DNA of 57,778 nucleotides, from assembly GCA_017473945.1 (NCBI GenBank), contig JAFUIW010000009.1, positions 1 through 57,778 of the forward strand, in the 5' to 3' direction. The notes beneath the pieces were generated by a model. That model was not told the DNA's origin. It searched no databases and saw only the letters and a program-made list of their open reading frames with translations. The number at the start of each line of letters is the position of its first letter. The stretch's first letter is position 1. Positions 15,698 through 23,844 of the stretch are shown in pieces. This DNA is from Methanobrevibacter sp. (GTDB lineage Archaea > Methanobacteriota > Methanobacteria > Methanobacteriales > Methanobacteriaceae). The translations under genes and the position numbers were made by a program.

Positions 15698-16504
15698 ATG
15701 ATGAAATCATTTAAAAAAAGAGGTGCACTTACTCATTTTCAAATATTAAGTGAGATATCTAAACAAGATCCACACCTAAAACAAAAAGATTTGGCTAATA
15801 CTTTAGGAATAACAATTCAAGCAGTCTCAGAAAACATAAAAACATTAATAGAACAAGGATACATCACATCAAAAGATGGAAGGTCACCCTATAAAATAAC
15901 ACAGGCAGGTATCGACAAAGTTAAAAAAGATGCTATAAGCCTTAGAAAATATTCAGATTCAGTATTGGAAACAATGAATCACTACAAAACCATTTGGCCA
16001 GCTATTGCAACTGAAGATTTGAAAAAAGATGATATCGTCGGATTATTTATGGAAGATGGAGTATTGTACGCTCACAAAAAAGAAGAAAACGCAACTGGTG
16101 TTGTTCTGGATGATGCGGAAGCAAATATGGACGTGTCATTGACCAACCTTACAGGAATAATTGATATGAGCGTTGGAGAAGTTACCGTGATTAACCTTCC
16201 TACAATCAAAGATGGAGGGTCCAAGGCTTGTGATTTAGATTTAATCAAAAATGTCTATGATAAAGGAACCAACAGCGGGGACAAATTTGATAAAATTGCA
16301 GTAGCGGGAACTGTTGCACGTGCTGTTGTGAATAAACTGGAAATACCTCTGGACATTGAATTTGCCGCTCCACAGGCATCTGCAAATGCTGCACGTAAAG
16401 GATTGAATATCCTTGCAATATGTGTAGGTGAAATGAGCAAAGCATTCACCCGTGAACTTGAAAACGAAAAAATAAAATTCAATATTATTGACGGGACAAA
16501 ATAA
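15698..16504 (+). CDS. HTH (MarR-like) transcriptional regulator with C-terminal sensor domain
   Basis: About 268 residues. Residues 1-75 form a winged helix (KDLANTLGITIQAVSENIKTLIEQGYI then KDGRSPYKITQAG). The remaining 190 residues form an alpha/beta domain with no recognised motif. The neighbourhood of CVGEMSKAFTREL may be a ligand pocket. A longer frame begins at a TTG (15683), but GAGGGATGAT then lies inside it. I prefer the ATG at 15698, which this ribosome binding site serves. It is monocistronic and converges on the DEAD helicase with no gap. Target genes are unknown. Confidence 0.7.
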   Translation: MMKSFKKRGALTHFQILSEISKQDPHLKQKDLANTLGITIQAVSENIKTLIEQGYITSKDGRSPYKITQAGIDKVKKDAISLRKYSDSVLETMNHYKTIWPAIATEDLKKDDIVGLFMEDGVLYAHKKEENATGVVLDDAEANMDVSLTNLTGIIDMSVGEVTVINLPTIKDGGSKACDLDLIKNVYDKGTNSGDKFDKIAVAGTVARAVVNKLEIPLDIEFAAPQASANAARKGLNILAICVGEMSKAFTRELENEKIKFNIIDGTK

Positions 16505-17788
16505 TTAATTTTCCCTCACTTTTTTTAACAATGCTGCAGCTATCTCTTCAAAAGATACGTCTGCAGACGAATTATTTTTTAAAAATTCAACATAATATGT
16601 CAAATCCTCTTCTTTTATTGACTTTTCAATTTCTTTATAGGAATTTTTAAGTCTTAATATGGCAATTTCATCATCAGAAGGTATGTCCTCCCAAACAATT
16701 TTACCTTTAAACTCATTTTTAATCCTTTTAAAATTATTGGCATCATCTTTTGAAACCAAAGTCAATGCATATCCGCTTTTTCCAGCCCGTGCAGTTCTGC
16801 CGATTCTGTGAATATAGTCATCAGTGTTTTGAGGAACGTCATAGTTGATGATGAATTTCAGATTTGAGATGTCCAAACCACGGGCGGCCACGTCAGTTGC
16901 AACCAGAAAGTCCACATTGCCGTTTCTAAACTTGTTCATTACCTTGTCCCTGACCTTCTGGGTCATGTCCCCATGCAGAGATTCAACTGAATAGCCTTCC
17001 TTTTTAAGGTTTTTAAAAACAAAATCAACACCCTTTTTGGTATTGGAAAAAATCAGAGCTGACTTTATATCATACAGAAAAATCAACCTTGTCAAATCCT
17101 TGAATTTATATTTATGAACAGTCTTAAAAGCATGCTGCGTGATTTTTGGAAGGTTTTGCCTTTTGTCTGACACCTTAATGAATTTCGGATTATTTTGATA
17201 ATTTTCAGCAATTTGGCGAATTTCATTTGGAATTGTAGCAGAAAACATTAATGTCTGCTTTCTGTACTTTGCCTCATCCAGAATTCTTTCAATATCCTCT
17301 CTAAAACCCATGTCAAGCATTTCATCCGCTTCATCCAACACCACCCTTTCGATTCCGGCCAGGTCAAGATTGCCCCTCTCAACATGATCAATCACACGAC
17401 CAGGAGTTCCAACGATGACATGAACACCCTTTTTTAAAACCCTTGTCTGTTTTCCGATAGGTTGGCCACCATAAACCGCAAGCACTTTAAATTTTTTTAT
17501 TTTTGAGCCAACTTTTTCGATTTCACCGGCAACCTGAAGGCAAAGCTCCCTTGTCGGACACAGCACTATTGCCTGTGGCGATTTATCATCAATGAAAATG
17601 TTTTCGAGAATAGGAATTGTAAAAGCAATTGTTTTACCCGAACCTGTTTGTGCCTGTGCGGTCACGTCAAGACCCTTTAAAATGTCAGGTATTGCCCTTT
17701 TCTGGATTGGTGTTAAAGTGTTAAATCCCATATCATCAATAGCATTTTTTATTTCATCTGAAATGTACAAATCATCAAAATTCATCAT
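16505..17788 (-). CDS. DEAD-box RNA helicase
   Basis: 427 residues with all the helicase motifs: Q motif (LTPIQKRAIP), Walker A AQTGSGKT (46-53), PTRELC, GTPGR, DEAD, SAT, and in the second domain TDVAARGLD and HRIGRTARAG. ATP-dependent RNA unwinding. The closest functional group is archaeal DeaD/RhlE-like cold-shock and ribosome-assembly helicases. The protein stops soon after the core and has no RNA-binding tail. The start follows directly from an ATG ATG pair. No operon partner. Confidence 0.88.
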   Translation of the reverse strand: MMNFDDLYISDEIKNAIDDMGFNTLTPIQKRAIPDILKGLDVTAQAQTGSGKTIAFTIPILENIFIDDKSPQAIVLCPTRELCLQVAGEIEKVGSKIKKFKVLAVYGGQPIGKQTRVLKKGVHVIVGTPGRVIDHVERGNLDLAGIERVVLDEADEMLDMGFREDIERILDEAKYRKQTLMFSATIPNEIRQIAENYQNNPKFIKVSDKRQNLPKITQHAFKTVHKYKFKDLTRLIFLYDIKSALIFSNTKKGVDFVFKNLKKEGYSVESLHGDMTQKVRDKVMNKFRNGNVDFLVATDVAARGLDISNLKFIINYDVPQNTDDYIHRIGRTARAGKSGYALTLVSKDDANNFKRIKNEFKGKIVWEDIPSDDEIAILRLKNSYKEIEKSIKEEDLTYYVEFLKNNSSADVSFEEIAAALLKKVREN

Positions 17789-17820
17789 ATTAATATTTAA
17801 AAAAATAGCTATTTAATAAT

Positions 17821-18681
17821 TTAGATTAACTTTGCTTGATATGATTTTTGGGGAAACTGATGCAGATATCTAAAGATTTCCTGATGATTATTTAAAATGC
17901 CTTCATCGGATGTCCTTTTATTGAAAATATCCATCAGTTGATTTTCATTTGGAGAGGGAATTGAATAACTGTTCCCATATTCATTAATATATTTATTTTT
18001 AAGGCCTGGAAAATGCTCATCCAATTTTGAGTAGAAGTATTGTCGATTGCCGTCTCTTAAAGTTAATCCCATGCCCATGCAGATTATCCCCTTGACATCG
18101 CTTTCAATGCACATATCTAACAAAGAGTTAATGTTATCTTCCGTATCATTAATGTATGGCAGTATCGGACACAGCCATACGACAGTCGGAATTCCCTCAT
18201 CCTTCAGAATATTTAAGACTTCAACACGCCTTGATGTAGGACATACATTCGGCTCCAGAATTCCGCACAGATCATCATCTGCAGTTGTCAAAGTCATCTG
18301 AACTACCGCCTTTGTCTTTTTATTAATCATCTTAAGCATCTCCAAATCCCTTAAAATCAAATCAGATTTTGTGATGCAGGTAAACCCAAATCCATAGTCA
18401 TAAATCAGTTTTAGAGATTTTCTAATGTATTCAAGATGAGTTTCCAATGGAATATAAGGGTCAGTCATTGCACCGGTTCCAATCATGGCAGGCGGCCTTT
18501 TTCTGAGTTCCTTTTTAAGCAACTCAAGACAATTTCCTTTAACTTCAATGTCTTCAAACTTATGGTTCATTCCATAGACCCTGCTTCTTGAATCGCAATA
18601 TATGCATCCACGGGTGCAGCCCCTATAGAGATTCATCCCATTGCTTTTTGAGAGAATGCTTTTTGATTCCACATAATGCAT
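17821..18681 (-). CDS. radical SAM protein of the SPL family
   Basis: 286 residues. CTRGCIYCDSR places three cysteines as C-x3-C-x2-C (22, 26, 29), the [4Fe-4S]/SAM site, and YRGC in front of it is typical of the spore-photoproduct-lyase-like (Rv2578c/SplB) family. The middle contains the barrel strands GTGAMTDPYIPLE and TKSDLILRDLEML. True spore photoproduct repair is not expected in a non-sporulating archaeon, so the substrate is unknown. The protein is divergent from the Cas4-like gene, with about 85 bases between the two starts. Confidence 0.8.
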   Translation of the reverse strand: MHYVESKSILSKSNGMNLYRGCTRGCIYCDSRSRVYGMNHKFEDIEVKGNCLELLKKELRKRPPAMIGTGAMTDPYIPLETHLEYIRKSLKLIYDYGFGFTCITKSDLILRDLEMLKMINKKTKAVVQMTLTTADDDLCGILEPNVCPTSRRVEVLNILKDEGIPTVVWLCPILPYINDTEDNINSLLDMCIESDVKGIICMGMGLTLRDGNRQYFYSKLDEHFPGLKNKYINEYGNSYSIPSPNENQLMDIFNKRTSDEGILNNHQEIFRYLHQFPQKSYQAKLI

Positions 18682-18721
18682 GATTCTTAATTTATCTCAA
18701 TTGATATTTAAACAAAACCAC

Positions 18722-18767
18722 AGAGCATTTGAAAAGTAACATATACTAAAAATTACAAAATAGAATT
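18722..18767 (+). promoter_or_regulatory. promoter region of the Cas4-like gene with a motif shared with polB2
   Basis: AGAGCATTTGAAAAGTAA (18722-18739) is followed by a TATA-like CATATAC about 26 bases before the ATG, so the transcript is short-leadered or leaderless. The same 18 bases occur at 23706-23723 in front of the DNA polymerase small-subunit gene, and similarity extends a few bases to each side. Confidence 0.4.
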
Positions 18768-19460
18768 ATGGAACAAAAAAACATTACAGGATATGAGAAG
18801 GAATATGAAACTAAAGACCATCCCGACGTTAAAGGTCTTCAAATTATTGAGGGTAAAAACAATTTCCCGATAAGTTGGCTCAACCAACAGGGATATTGCG
18901 AATACCAGATATATCTCCAGTACATGAAAGGAATTGAAACAGTCCCCACACCCGAAATGACACATGGAAGTGCCATTCACGAACAGCTTGAAACAATCTT
19001 CAAAAAAGACGCTGAACCTGCAACATTCGAAGAGGCCGTTGAAGCATCAAAAGAAAACGCATCAATGTCAAGAGAATGCTTTGTGGTTGCGCCAGACTAC
19101 GGAATCAGAGGATATATTGATGAAATATGGATGAAACCTGATGAAATTGTAATAATTGACGACAAGCCAGGGCGCACACCGTACCAGTCCACAATGAACC
19201 AGGTAAGGGCATACGCACTTGCATATAAAGATATGACCAACGATACAAGAATGATAAAGTCCGCACTAAGGGAACGCGGAACTGACAACCTGTTTTGGAT
19301 TGAAATATTCACTCCAGAAGTTGAAAAGGAAATCAAGTTCACAATTGAAAGGATGCACGGTCTTTTGGATGGTTCAAAACCTTTCGTACCTACCAAAAAC
19401 CCGAACAAATGCAGGTCATGCAGATACAAACGTTACTGTGAACATTACAAAAAAGAATAG
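18768..19460 (+). CDS. Cas4-like RecB-family nuclease with iron-sulfur cysteines
   Basis: 230 residues. A first cysteine (C44), GSAIHE (His71), GYIDEIW (Asp118), VIIDDKPG (Asp131/132 and Lys133), the QVRAYALAY motif and a C-terminal triad CRSCRYKRYC reproduce the full PD-(D/E)XK plus four-cysteine [4Fe-4S] layout of Cas4/Dna2-type nucleases. No CRISPR array or other cas gene is present here, so this is a stand-alone family member, more likely in DNA repair or end processing. The membrane-anchored SNase-like gene starts 2 bases after its stop, so they form a two-gene unit. Confidence 0.8.
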   Translation: MEQKNITGYEKEYETKDHPDVKGLQIIEGKNNFPISWLNQQGYCEYQIYLQYMKGIETVPTPEMTHGSAIHEQLETIFKKDAEPATFEEAVEASKENASMSRECFVVAPDYGIRGYIDEIWMKPDEIVIIDDKPGRTPYQSTMNQVRAYALAYKDMTNDTRMIKSALRERGTDNLFWIEIFTPEVEKEIKFTIERMHGLLDGSKPFVPTKNPNKCRSCRYKRYCEHYKKE

Positions 19461-19462
19461 CC

Positions 19463-19930
19463 ATGAACAAACAGAAAATTTCCATTATCCTATTAATAAT
19501 TTTTTTGATAGGCATTGGCCTTGCATTAGCCAACGCTCTTCTGGAGCCAAACAGCACAGTTGAAAACAAGACCGGAACATTAACGCTTAAAAATAAAACT
19601 GTAAATTATGACAATGCTGGAAAATGCGTTGAAGTGATTGACGGAAATACAATACAGGTATATGGCGTTGGAAAAGTTCAGCTGACACAGGTAAAAACAC
19701 CAGATATGAACGAATCGGGTTTCAGTGATGCCAAAAAGTTAACTGAAGATTTGTGCCTTGGAAAAACAGTATATCTTGACATTGACAATGCACAGCCACA
19801 GGACAAATACGGTCGGACACTGGCTATCGCATACACCAACACTACAGATGTCAACAAGGAGCTGATAGACAGCGGCCTTGCAAAAATCAGTTACTTCGAA
19901 CCAAGCGAGTTTAAAAAGGGTGAAATCTAA
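19463..19930 (+). CDS. membrane-anchored SNase-like protein with altered catalytic residues
   Basis: 155 residues. Residues about 6-25 are an N-terminal membrane anchor. The rest is a thermonuclease fold (VEVIDGNTIQV, KYGRTLAIAY). Aligned by hand to staphylococcal nuclease, Arg35 corresponds to Gln73, Asp21 to Asn62, Asp40 to Lys78 and Glu43 to Asp81. Only Arg87 is kept (Arg118). Loss of the metal ligands and of the first arginine suggests that it no longer cleaves nucleic acid and may only bind it. It is paired with the Cas4-like nuclease by a 2-base gap. The 3' end overlaps the convergent gene by 4 bases. Confidence 0.75.
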   Translation: MNKQKISIILLIIFLIGIGLALANALLEPNSTVENKTGTLTLKNKTVNYDNAGKCVEVIDGNTIQVYGVGKVQLTQVKTPDMNESGFSDAKKLTEDLCLGKTVYLDIDNAQPQDKYGRTLAIAYTNTTDVNKELIDSGLAKISYFEPSEFKKGEI

Positions 19931-20550
19931 ACAACCCTATTTAAGCCCAGATAAATCTTATTTTTCTTATATATTTTATCTAAAATTGAATTCCATTCCT
20001 CGACACTTATGTGCCCCTTATTTGGAATCAGACTATCAAGGGATGATTCGTTCAAGTTCAAAATATCAGCAAGAACGTAAGATAATGTCCTGCCAGTCAA
20101 TGATAAATCATAAGGATCATAACCGGTTACAGCCAAAACCCACACATTATCCTTTGAAGCGCTGTTGTATTCACGTCTGAGAGCATCAAACCAGCTGGCT
20201 ATGCGTTCACCATCATCAATGGAAATATAATAATCCTCACCGGAAAATTCGATATTTTCTATTGCATTTTTGATTTTACCTTCAAGTTCCGGAGAGCCAA
20301 TCTCCAGTTCATATTCATTGTTGGTAATTGTGTCAGACAGATAATTTTCTATCTCCTTTATGTTTTTAAAGTATCCTATAGGCTCCAGCCTGTCGGAATC
20401 CCTGTCACATAAATCATAAATCAAATCCTCATCAACCTCACAGATTTCATATCCATCAAGCTTATGTGATTTATACTCCTTAAAATCAATGCAATAATTT
20501 TCCAAATCTTCCTTATTCAAATACCATAGAACCTGAACTTTCTTTATCAT
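19927..20550 (-). CDS. hypothetical acidic protein
   Basis: About 207 residues, not recognised. The sequence is acidic and soluble, with aromatic-rich strand/helix segments (WYLNKEDLENYC, DGYEICEVDEDLIYDLC, YYISIDDGERIASWF). The longer frame starts with TTG at 20559, but the ATG at 20550 (MIKKVQVLWYL) is a better start. The gene lies downstream of the RDD gene on the same strand, about 26 bases from its stop, so cotranscription is possible. No function proposed. Confidence 0.6.
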   Translation of the reverse strand: MIKKVQVLWYLNKEDLENYCIDFKEYKSHKLDGYEICEVDEDLIYDLCDRDSDRLEPIGYFKNIKEIENYLSDTITNNEYELEIGSPELEGKIKNAIENIEFSGEDYYISIDDGERIASWFDALRREYNSASKDNVWVLAVTGYDPYDLSLTGRTLSYVLADILNLNESSLDSLIPNKGHISVEEWNSILDKIYKKNKIYLGLNRVV

Positions 20551-20576
20551 AAGACTCAAAAAAATAAAATAAATGA

Positions 20577-20975
20577 TTAAATCGCATTTACAACAACGGT
20601 TTTAGTGATGTTTGCGAATAATCTTTCAGTATTCATAATTCTACCTATAAGCCAGTCAAATATTACAGGAACCCAATATATTTTGGTCAAGTTACGCACA
20701 ATTGCCTGTGCCCAATTAATATAGGAACCGTTTCTGGACCTGACTTCCAAATACATCAATGCTTTTCCTATAGTGGCTCCTCTGGTTTTTTCTAAAAATA
20801 CAAAATAAACAAATCCCAATATAGGAGCGATTATTGGAAAGGCAGCATAAGTTGAACTGATTTCAATAGGATTTATTACAAGGGAACATAAAAATGATAT
20901 AATCCACATGAATGCAGAAACTACAAAAAAATCAATAATATATGCAAAAATCCTTCTTGAAAAAACACTTGCCAT
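20577..20975 (-). CDS. RDD-family membrane protein
   Basis: 132 residues from the ATG at 20975, which has GAGGTGAATT in front. Three hydrophobic segments (about residues 10-32, 40-62 and 95-112) surround the family signature RRIFAYIIDFF and, later, KTRGATIGKALMYLEV. RDD proteins are small integral membrane proteins. Some act as ion exchangers, but most are uncharacterised. It follows hypE by 10 bases, but this is probably proximity rather than shared function. Confidence 0.8.
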   Translation of the reverse strand: MASVFSRRIFAYIIDFFVVSAFMWIISFLCSLVINPIEISSTYAAFPIIAPILGFVYFVFLEKTRGATIGKALMYLEVRSRNGSYINWAQAIVRNLTKIYWVPVIFDWLIGRIMNTERLFANITKTVVVNAI

Positions 20976-20985
20976 ATAATTCACC

Positions 20986-22005
20986 TCAACATACTCTAGG
21001 AACTGGATCAGCAATAGGTGCTTCGAGAATTCTCTCTCCGCCAATAGGAGTATTGATTACAACGTAATCTCCTTCAACAACTTCCCCAATTATAGCTGCA
21101 TTTTCACCATACTTTTCACTGCGAATAGCTTCAAGGACTGCTTCAGCCTTATCGGCCTTGACTCCCATTACAACTTTTCCTTCGTTAGCTACTTCAAATG
21201 GATCAATGCCCAACATTTCAGATACTGCATGAACCTCTTCCCTGATAGGAATGGATTCCTGTTCTAAAACTACTCCAACACCTGCTTTTGATGCCATTTC
21301 GTTTATTGCATTTGCAAATCCTCCACGAGTAGGGTCTTTCATTGCAGTAACTCCCCCAATTTCTAATGCTTTACTGATAATATTCCACATTGGAGCAACA
21401 TCAGATTTCAAATCAGTTTCAAATCCGAATCCTTCCCTAAATGACATTAGACTCATACCATGGTCACCCAGACTACCTGTGACAATGATTTTGTCTCCGA
21501 CTTCCAATGTAGAGTCACGAACCACTTCACCTTTTTTAGCAATACCTATACCAGTGGTGACCATCACGATTCCATCAAGCTTATCTTGAGGCATGACTTT
21601 GGTATCTCCAGTGATTACAGCCACATCAACCTCTTCACAGGTTGCATTTAAGGATTTCATGATTTTATCCAAATCGTCAATAGGGAAACCTTCCTGCATG
21701 ATTATTGCATTGGAAATGGCTAATGGACGTGCTCCCATTACTGAAACGTCATTGATTGTTCCAGCAGCGGAAATTCTGCCTATATCCCCACCTGGGAAAA
21801 ATAACGGGTCAATAGTGTGACCGTCTGTGGTAACAACAATTTCCCAATCCCCTAAGGGAATGGAAGCTCCATCATCTAATGCATCTAAACTAATACCACC
21901 ATTAACACTTTTTTTGGTGAGATTATCTAAAACGGTACTGGCAATCAAGTTGGCCATCACCTCTCCACCAGCACCATGATTCATACTAATTTTATCGTCT
22001 GACAT
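20986..22005 (-). CDS. hypE: hydrogenase maturation protein HypE
   Basis: About 339 residues. MNHGAGG at the N terminus, TTDGHTIDPLFFPGGDIG (ATP site), KDPTRGGFA and the terminal PRVC are all diagnostic. The C-terminal cysteine receives the carbamoyl group from HypF, and HypE dehydrates it to cyanide for the Fe(CN)2CO centre of [NiFe] hydrogenases. I choose the second ATG of an ATG ATG pair (22005), 5 bases after AGGAG. No other hyp gene is in the window. Confidence 0.95.
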   Translation of the reverse strand: MSDDKISMNHGAGGEVMANLIASTVLDNLTKKSVNGGISLDALDDGASIPLGDWEIVVTTDGHTIDPLFFPGGDIGRISAAGTINDVSVMGARPLAISNAIIMQEGFPIDDLDKIMKSLNATCEEVDVAVITGDTKVMPQDKLDGIVMVTTGIGIAKKGEVVRDSTLEVGDKIIVTGSLGDHGMSLMSFREGFGFETDLKSDVAPMWNIISKALEIGGVTAMKDPTRGGFANAINEMASKAGVGVVLEQESIPIREEVHAVSEMLGIDPFEVANEGKVVMGVKADKAEAVLEAIRSEKYGENAAIIGEVVEGDYVVINTPIGGERILEAPIADPVPRVC

Positions 22006-22097
22006 CATATCTCCTAAATAAATTATCAATATATAATATGTGAAAACAAGTATATAATTATAGTTAATTTTTGAAAAAAATTGTTTACTTAGAAAAA

Positions 22098-22140
22098 AAG
22101 TATTGAAAAAAAGAAAAAATTTAAGTTTTAAACTTAAATT
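22098..22140 (-). terminator. terminator after rps8e
   Basis: AATTTAAGTTT and AAACTTAAATT (22118-22128 and 22130-22140) are complementary and are followed on the minus strand by a U-rich run. The rps8e stop codon is inside the stem. Confidence 0.6.
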
Positions 22141-22508
22141 AATACACCGTTGATAACACCGTCTTGACCAGGTCTGGATGTTACTTTAGCATTACCTTCA
22201 GGAGTTTCTACGATAGCACCTTTGGTAATGATGTTCCTTCTTACGTAGTTAGGGTTTGCGGTGTTTTCGATTACACCAAGAATATCTAATACTTGGGTTT
22301 TACCGTTTGCATCGGTAACGTTGATTTTATTACCTGTAGCTAATCTGAGTTTTTCGTTTCCGCCACGGGTTCTGATTTTTCTTAATTTTTTTTCATCTAA
22401 TCTAGTTTCTGCAGGATCTCTACCTAATTCTGATTTCCTTTTTCCACGGTTTGCAACGTTTCTTGCACCTGATGGACTTCTTGTTGATTTTCCTTGAGAA
22501 ATTGCCAT
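22134..22508 (-). CDS. rps8e: 30S ribosomal protein S8e
   Basis: 124 residues from the ATG at 22508 (AGGTGAAATA in front). AISQGKSTRSPSGARNVANRGKRK and LATGNKINVTDANGKT are conserved features of the archaeal/eukaryotic S8e family, a protein with no bacterial equivalent. It is a component of the small ribosomal subunit. The 36-residue upstream extension of the open frame is very AT-rich and not part of the protein. Confidence 0.95.
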   Translation of the reverse strand: MAISQGKSTRSPSGARNVANRGKRKSELGRDPAETRLDEKKLRKIRTRGGNEKLRLATGNKINVTDANGKTQVLDILGVIENTANPNYVRRNIITKGAIVETPEGNAKVTSRPGQDGVINGVLI

Positions 22509-22701
22509 TATTTCACCTAAATAAATATAATCTATAATATAATAATCGCAGTCAATAAGCCTCTTTTCAATTAAAACTATTTGCAAGATAATTAATAGCC
22601 TAATTTTTGAGAGCAAAAAAGAGCCTTAAAGAATAATGATAATTAAATATTACTTTATCATTATATATAAATGTTTTATTTTTAGGGCAAAAATAGAAAA
22701 A

Positions 22702-22938
22702 TTAGGATTTGTGATTGAGAATAAAATCATCGACAAGTTTGTCAAAATCCTCTTCGGAGATATTCTCATCAGATGCCGCATCCAAGATTTTCTGGATTTC
22801 ATCTTCTGAAACATCATCTCCCAACATGTCCACCAGCAAATCCCTTAAATCGCCATCATCAATGTATGCTTCACCGTCAGGACTCATCATATGAGAGTTT
22901 TCATCGTCATCGTAAATATAGTAAGGAACATCTTCCAT
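22702..22938 (-). CDS. small acidic hypothetical protein
   Basis: 78 residues, strongly acidic, with a helical C-terminal half (SEDEIQKILDAASDENISEEDFDKLVDDFI) that resembles an EF-hand or UBA-like helical pair, though no canonical EF-hand loop is seen. The start follows CTAGGTGATAAT. It lies 8 bases after an even more acidic protein and forms a two-gene unit. No function recognised. Confidence 0.6.
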   Translation of the reverse strand: MEDVPYYIYDDDENSHMMSPDGEAYIDDGDLRDLLVDMLGDDVSEDEIQKILDAASDENISEEDFDKLVDDFILNHKS

Positions 22939-22946
22939 ATTATCAC

Positions 22947-23225
22947 CTAGTCAAAATCCGGAAACTCATAGTAGACAATATCATAAGGATCATCATCAAA
23001 ATACCATTCGTTCGGCTCAATGATTTCATCATCACCATCATCTAAAACGAAGCCTTCCTCTGATTCTTCTCCTTCAACCTGAATTACTATGTTAACGTCT
23101 TCACCCAAGGCCTCCAAATCGATACCTAACTCATCAAGGTCTATCACTATTTCATCATCATCGCTTTCAGGTACGACAATCACTATCTCATCGCCAGGTT
23201 TAACATCGATATTTTGATTTTGCAA
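22947..23225 (-). CDS. very acidic hypothetical protein, TTG start
   Basis: 92 residues with about one third Asp/Glu and only one or two basic residues. Segments such as GDEIVIVVP and VNIVIQVEGEE alternate hydrophobic and acidic residues as in beta strands. The start is a TTG (23223-23225) preceded by AGGAGTGAT at a suitable distance, with no nearby in-frame ATG. It precedes the small acidic protein gene by 8 bases. A role as a charge-mimicking or buffering protein is possible but unsupported. Confidence 0.55.
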   Translation of the reverse strand: MQNQNIDVKPGDEIVIVVPESDDDEIVIDLDELGIDLEALGEDVNIVIQVEGEESEEGFVLDDGDDEIIEPNEWYFDDDPYDIVYYEFPDFD

Positions 23226-23306
23226 AGTATCACTCCTAAAAATTGAAATTTCTTAATTACTAATATTTTAAAATTAGTCATATTTAAAGGTTAACGGGCA
23301 GCAACT

Positions 23307-23654
23307 CTAGGAGTTACTGTCCATTACAAAGTTAACATTTGGAATTCCGAAGTTGTTTCTGCATTTGACTGAACAGATTTTTAAATCTTCAATGAAAACA
23401 GAAAAGTACAGACAAATGCTGTCGCAGTCAATGCCTATCTTAACATTGGGATTTTCCAAAAATTTTTTAGAGACATCGAACACTTCAGATGCTCTGTCTA
23501 CCAAAACTGAAGTTGGAATGTTATCCTTATCCACAATTAGATAAATTCCTTCAGATATGCCATAATCGGCACAATAACCATTTCGACCTTCAATTTTACC
23601 GACAAATGTATCATTTATCTCATCATAACTTGAAATCAAAGTTTCTTTTTCCAT
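23307..23654 (-). CDS. hypothetical protein
   Basis: 115 residues. The first half, SYDEINDTFVGKI...GISEGIYLIVD, has the strand pattern of DUF2283-like small beta proteins, and SEVFDVSKKFLEN looks like a following helix. Two cysteines (SVKC and DCDSIC) might bind metal. The start is preceded by GAGGTTGATAAC. It is separate from the two acidic genes (80 bases away). No function proposed. Confidence 0.55.
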   Translation of the reverse strand: MEKETLISSYDEINDTFVGKIEGRNGYCADYGISEGIYLIVDKDNIPTSVLVDRASEVFDVSKKFLENPNVKIGIDCDSICLYFSVFIEDLKICSVKCRNNFGIPNVNFVMDSNS

Positions 23655-23844
23655 GTTATCAACCTCAAATAAACATTGGATAAAATAACATATAAATTAA
23701 CCGCGAGAGCATTTGAAAAGTAATATTTGAGATTTTTAACCTAAATAAAGTAATTTAAAAGCAATAAAATTGAAATGATTTGGAAAAATTGTTTTGAAAA
23801 CAAATATTAAGAAGATGCAATATAATTAATCATTAGGTGAAAAA

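Noticed and set aside
18768..19460. A CRISPR-Cas locus suggested by the Cas4-like gene
   Set aside because: No repeat-spacer array and no other cas gene occurs in the window. Stand-alone Cas4-like nucleases are common in archaea.
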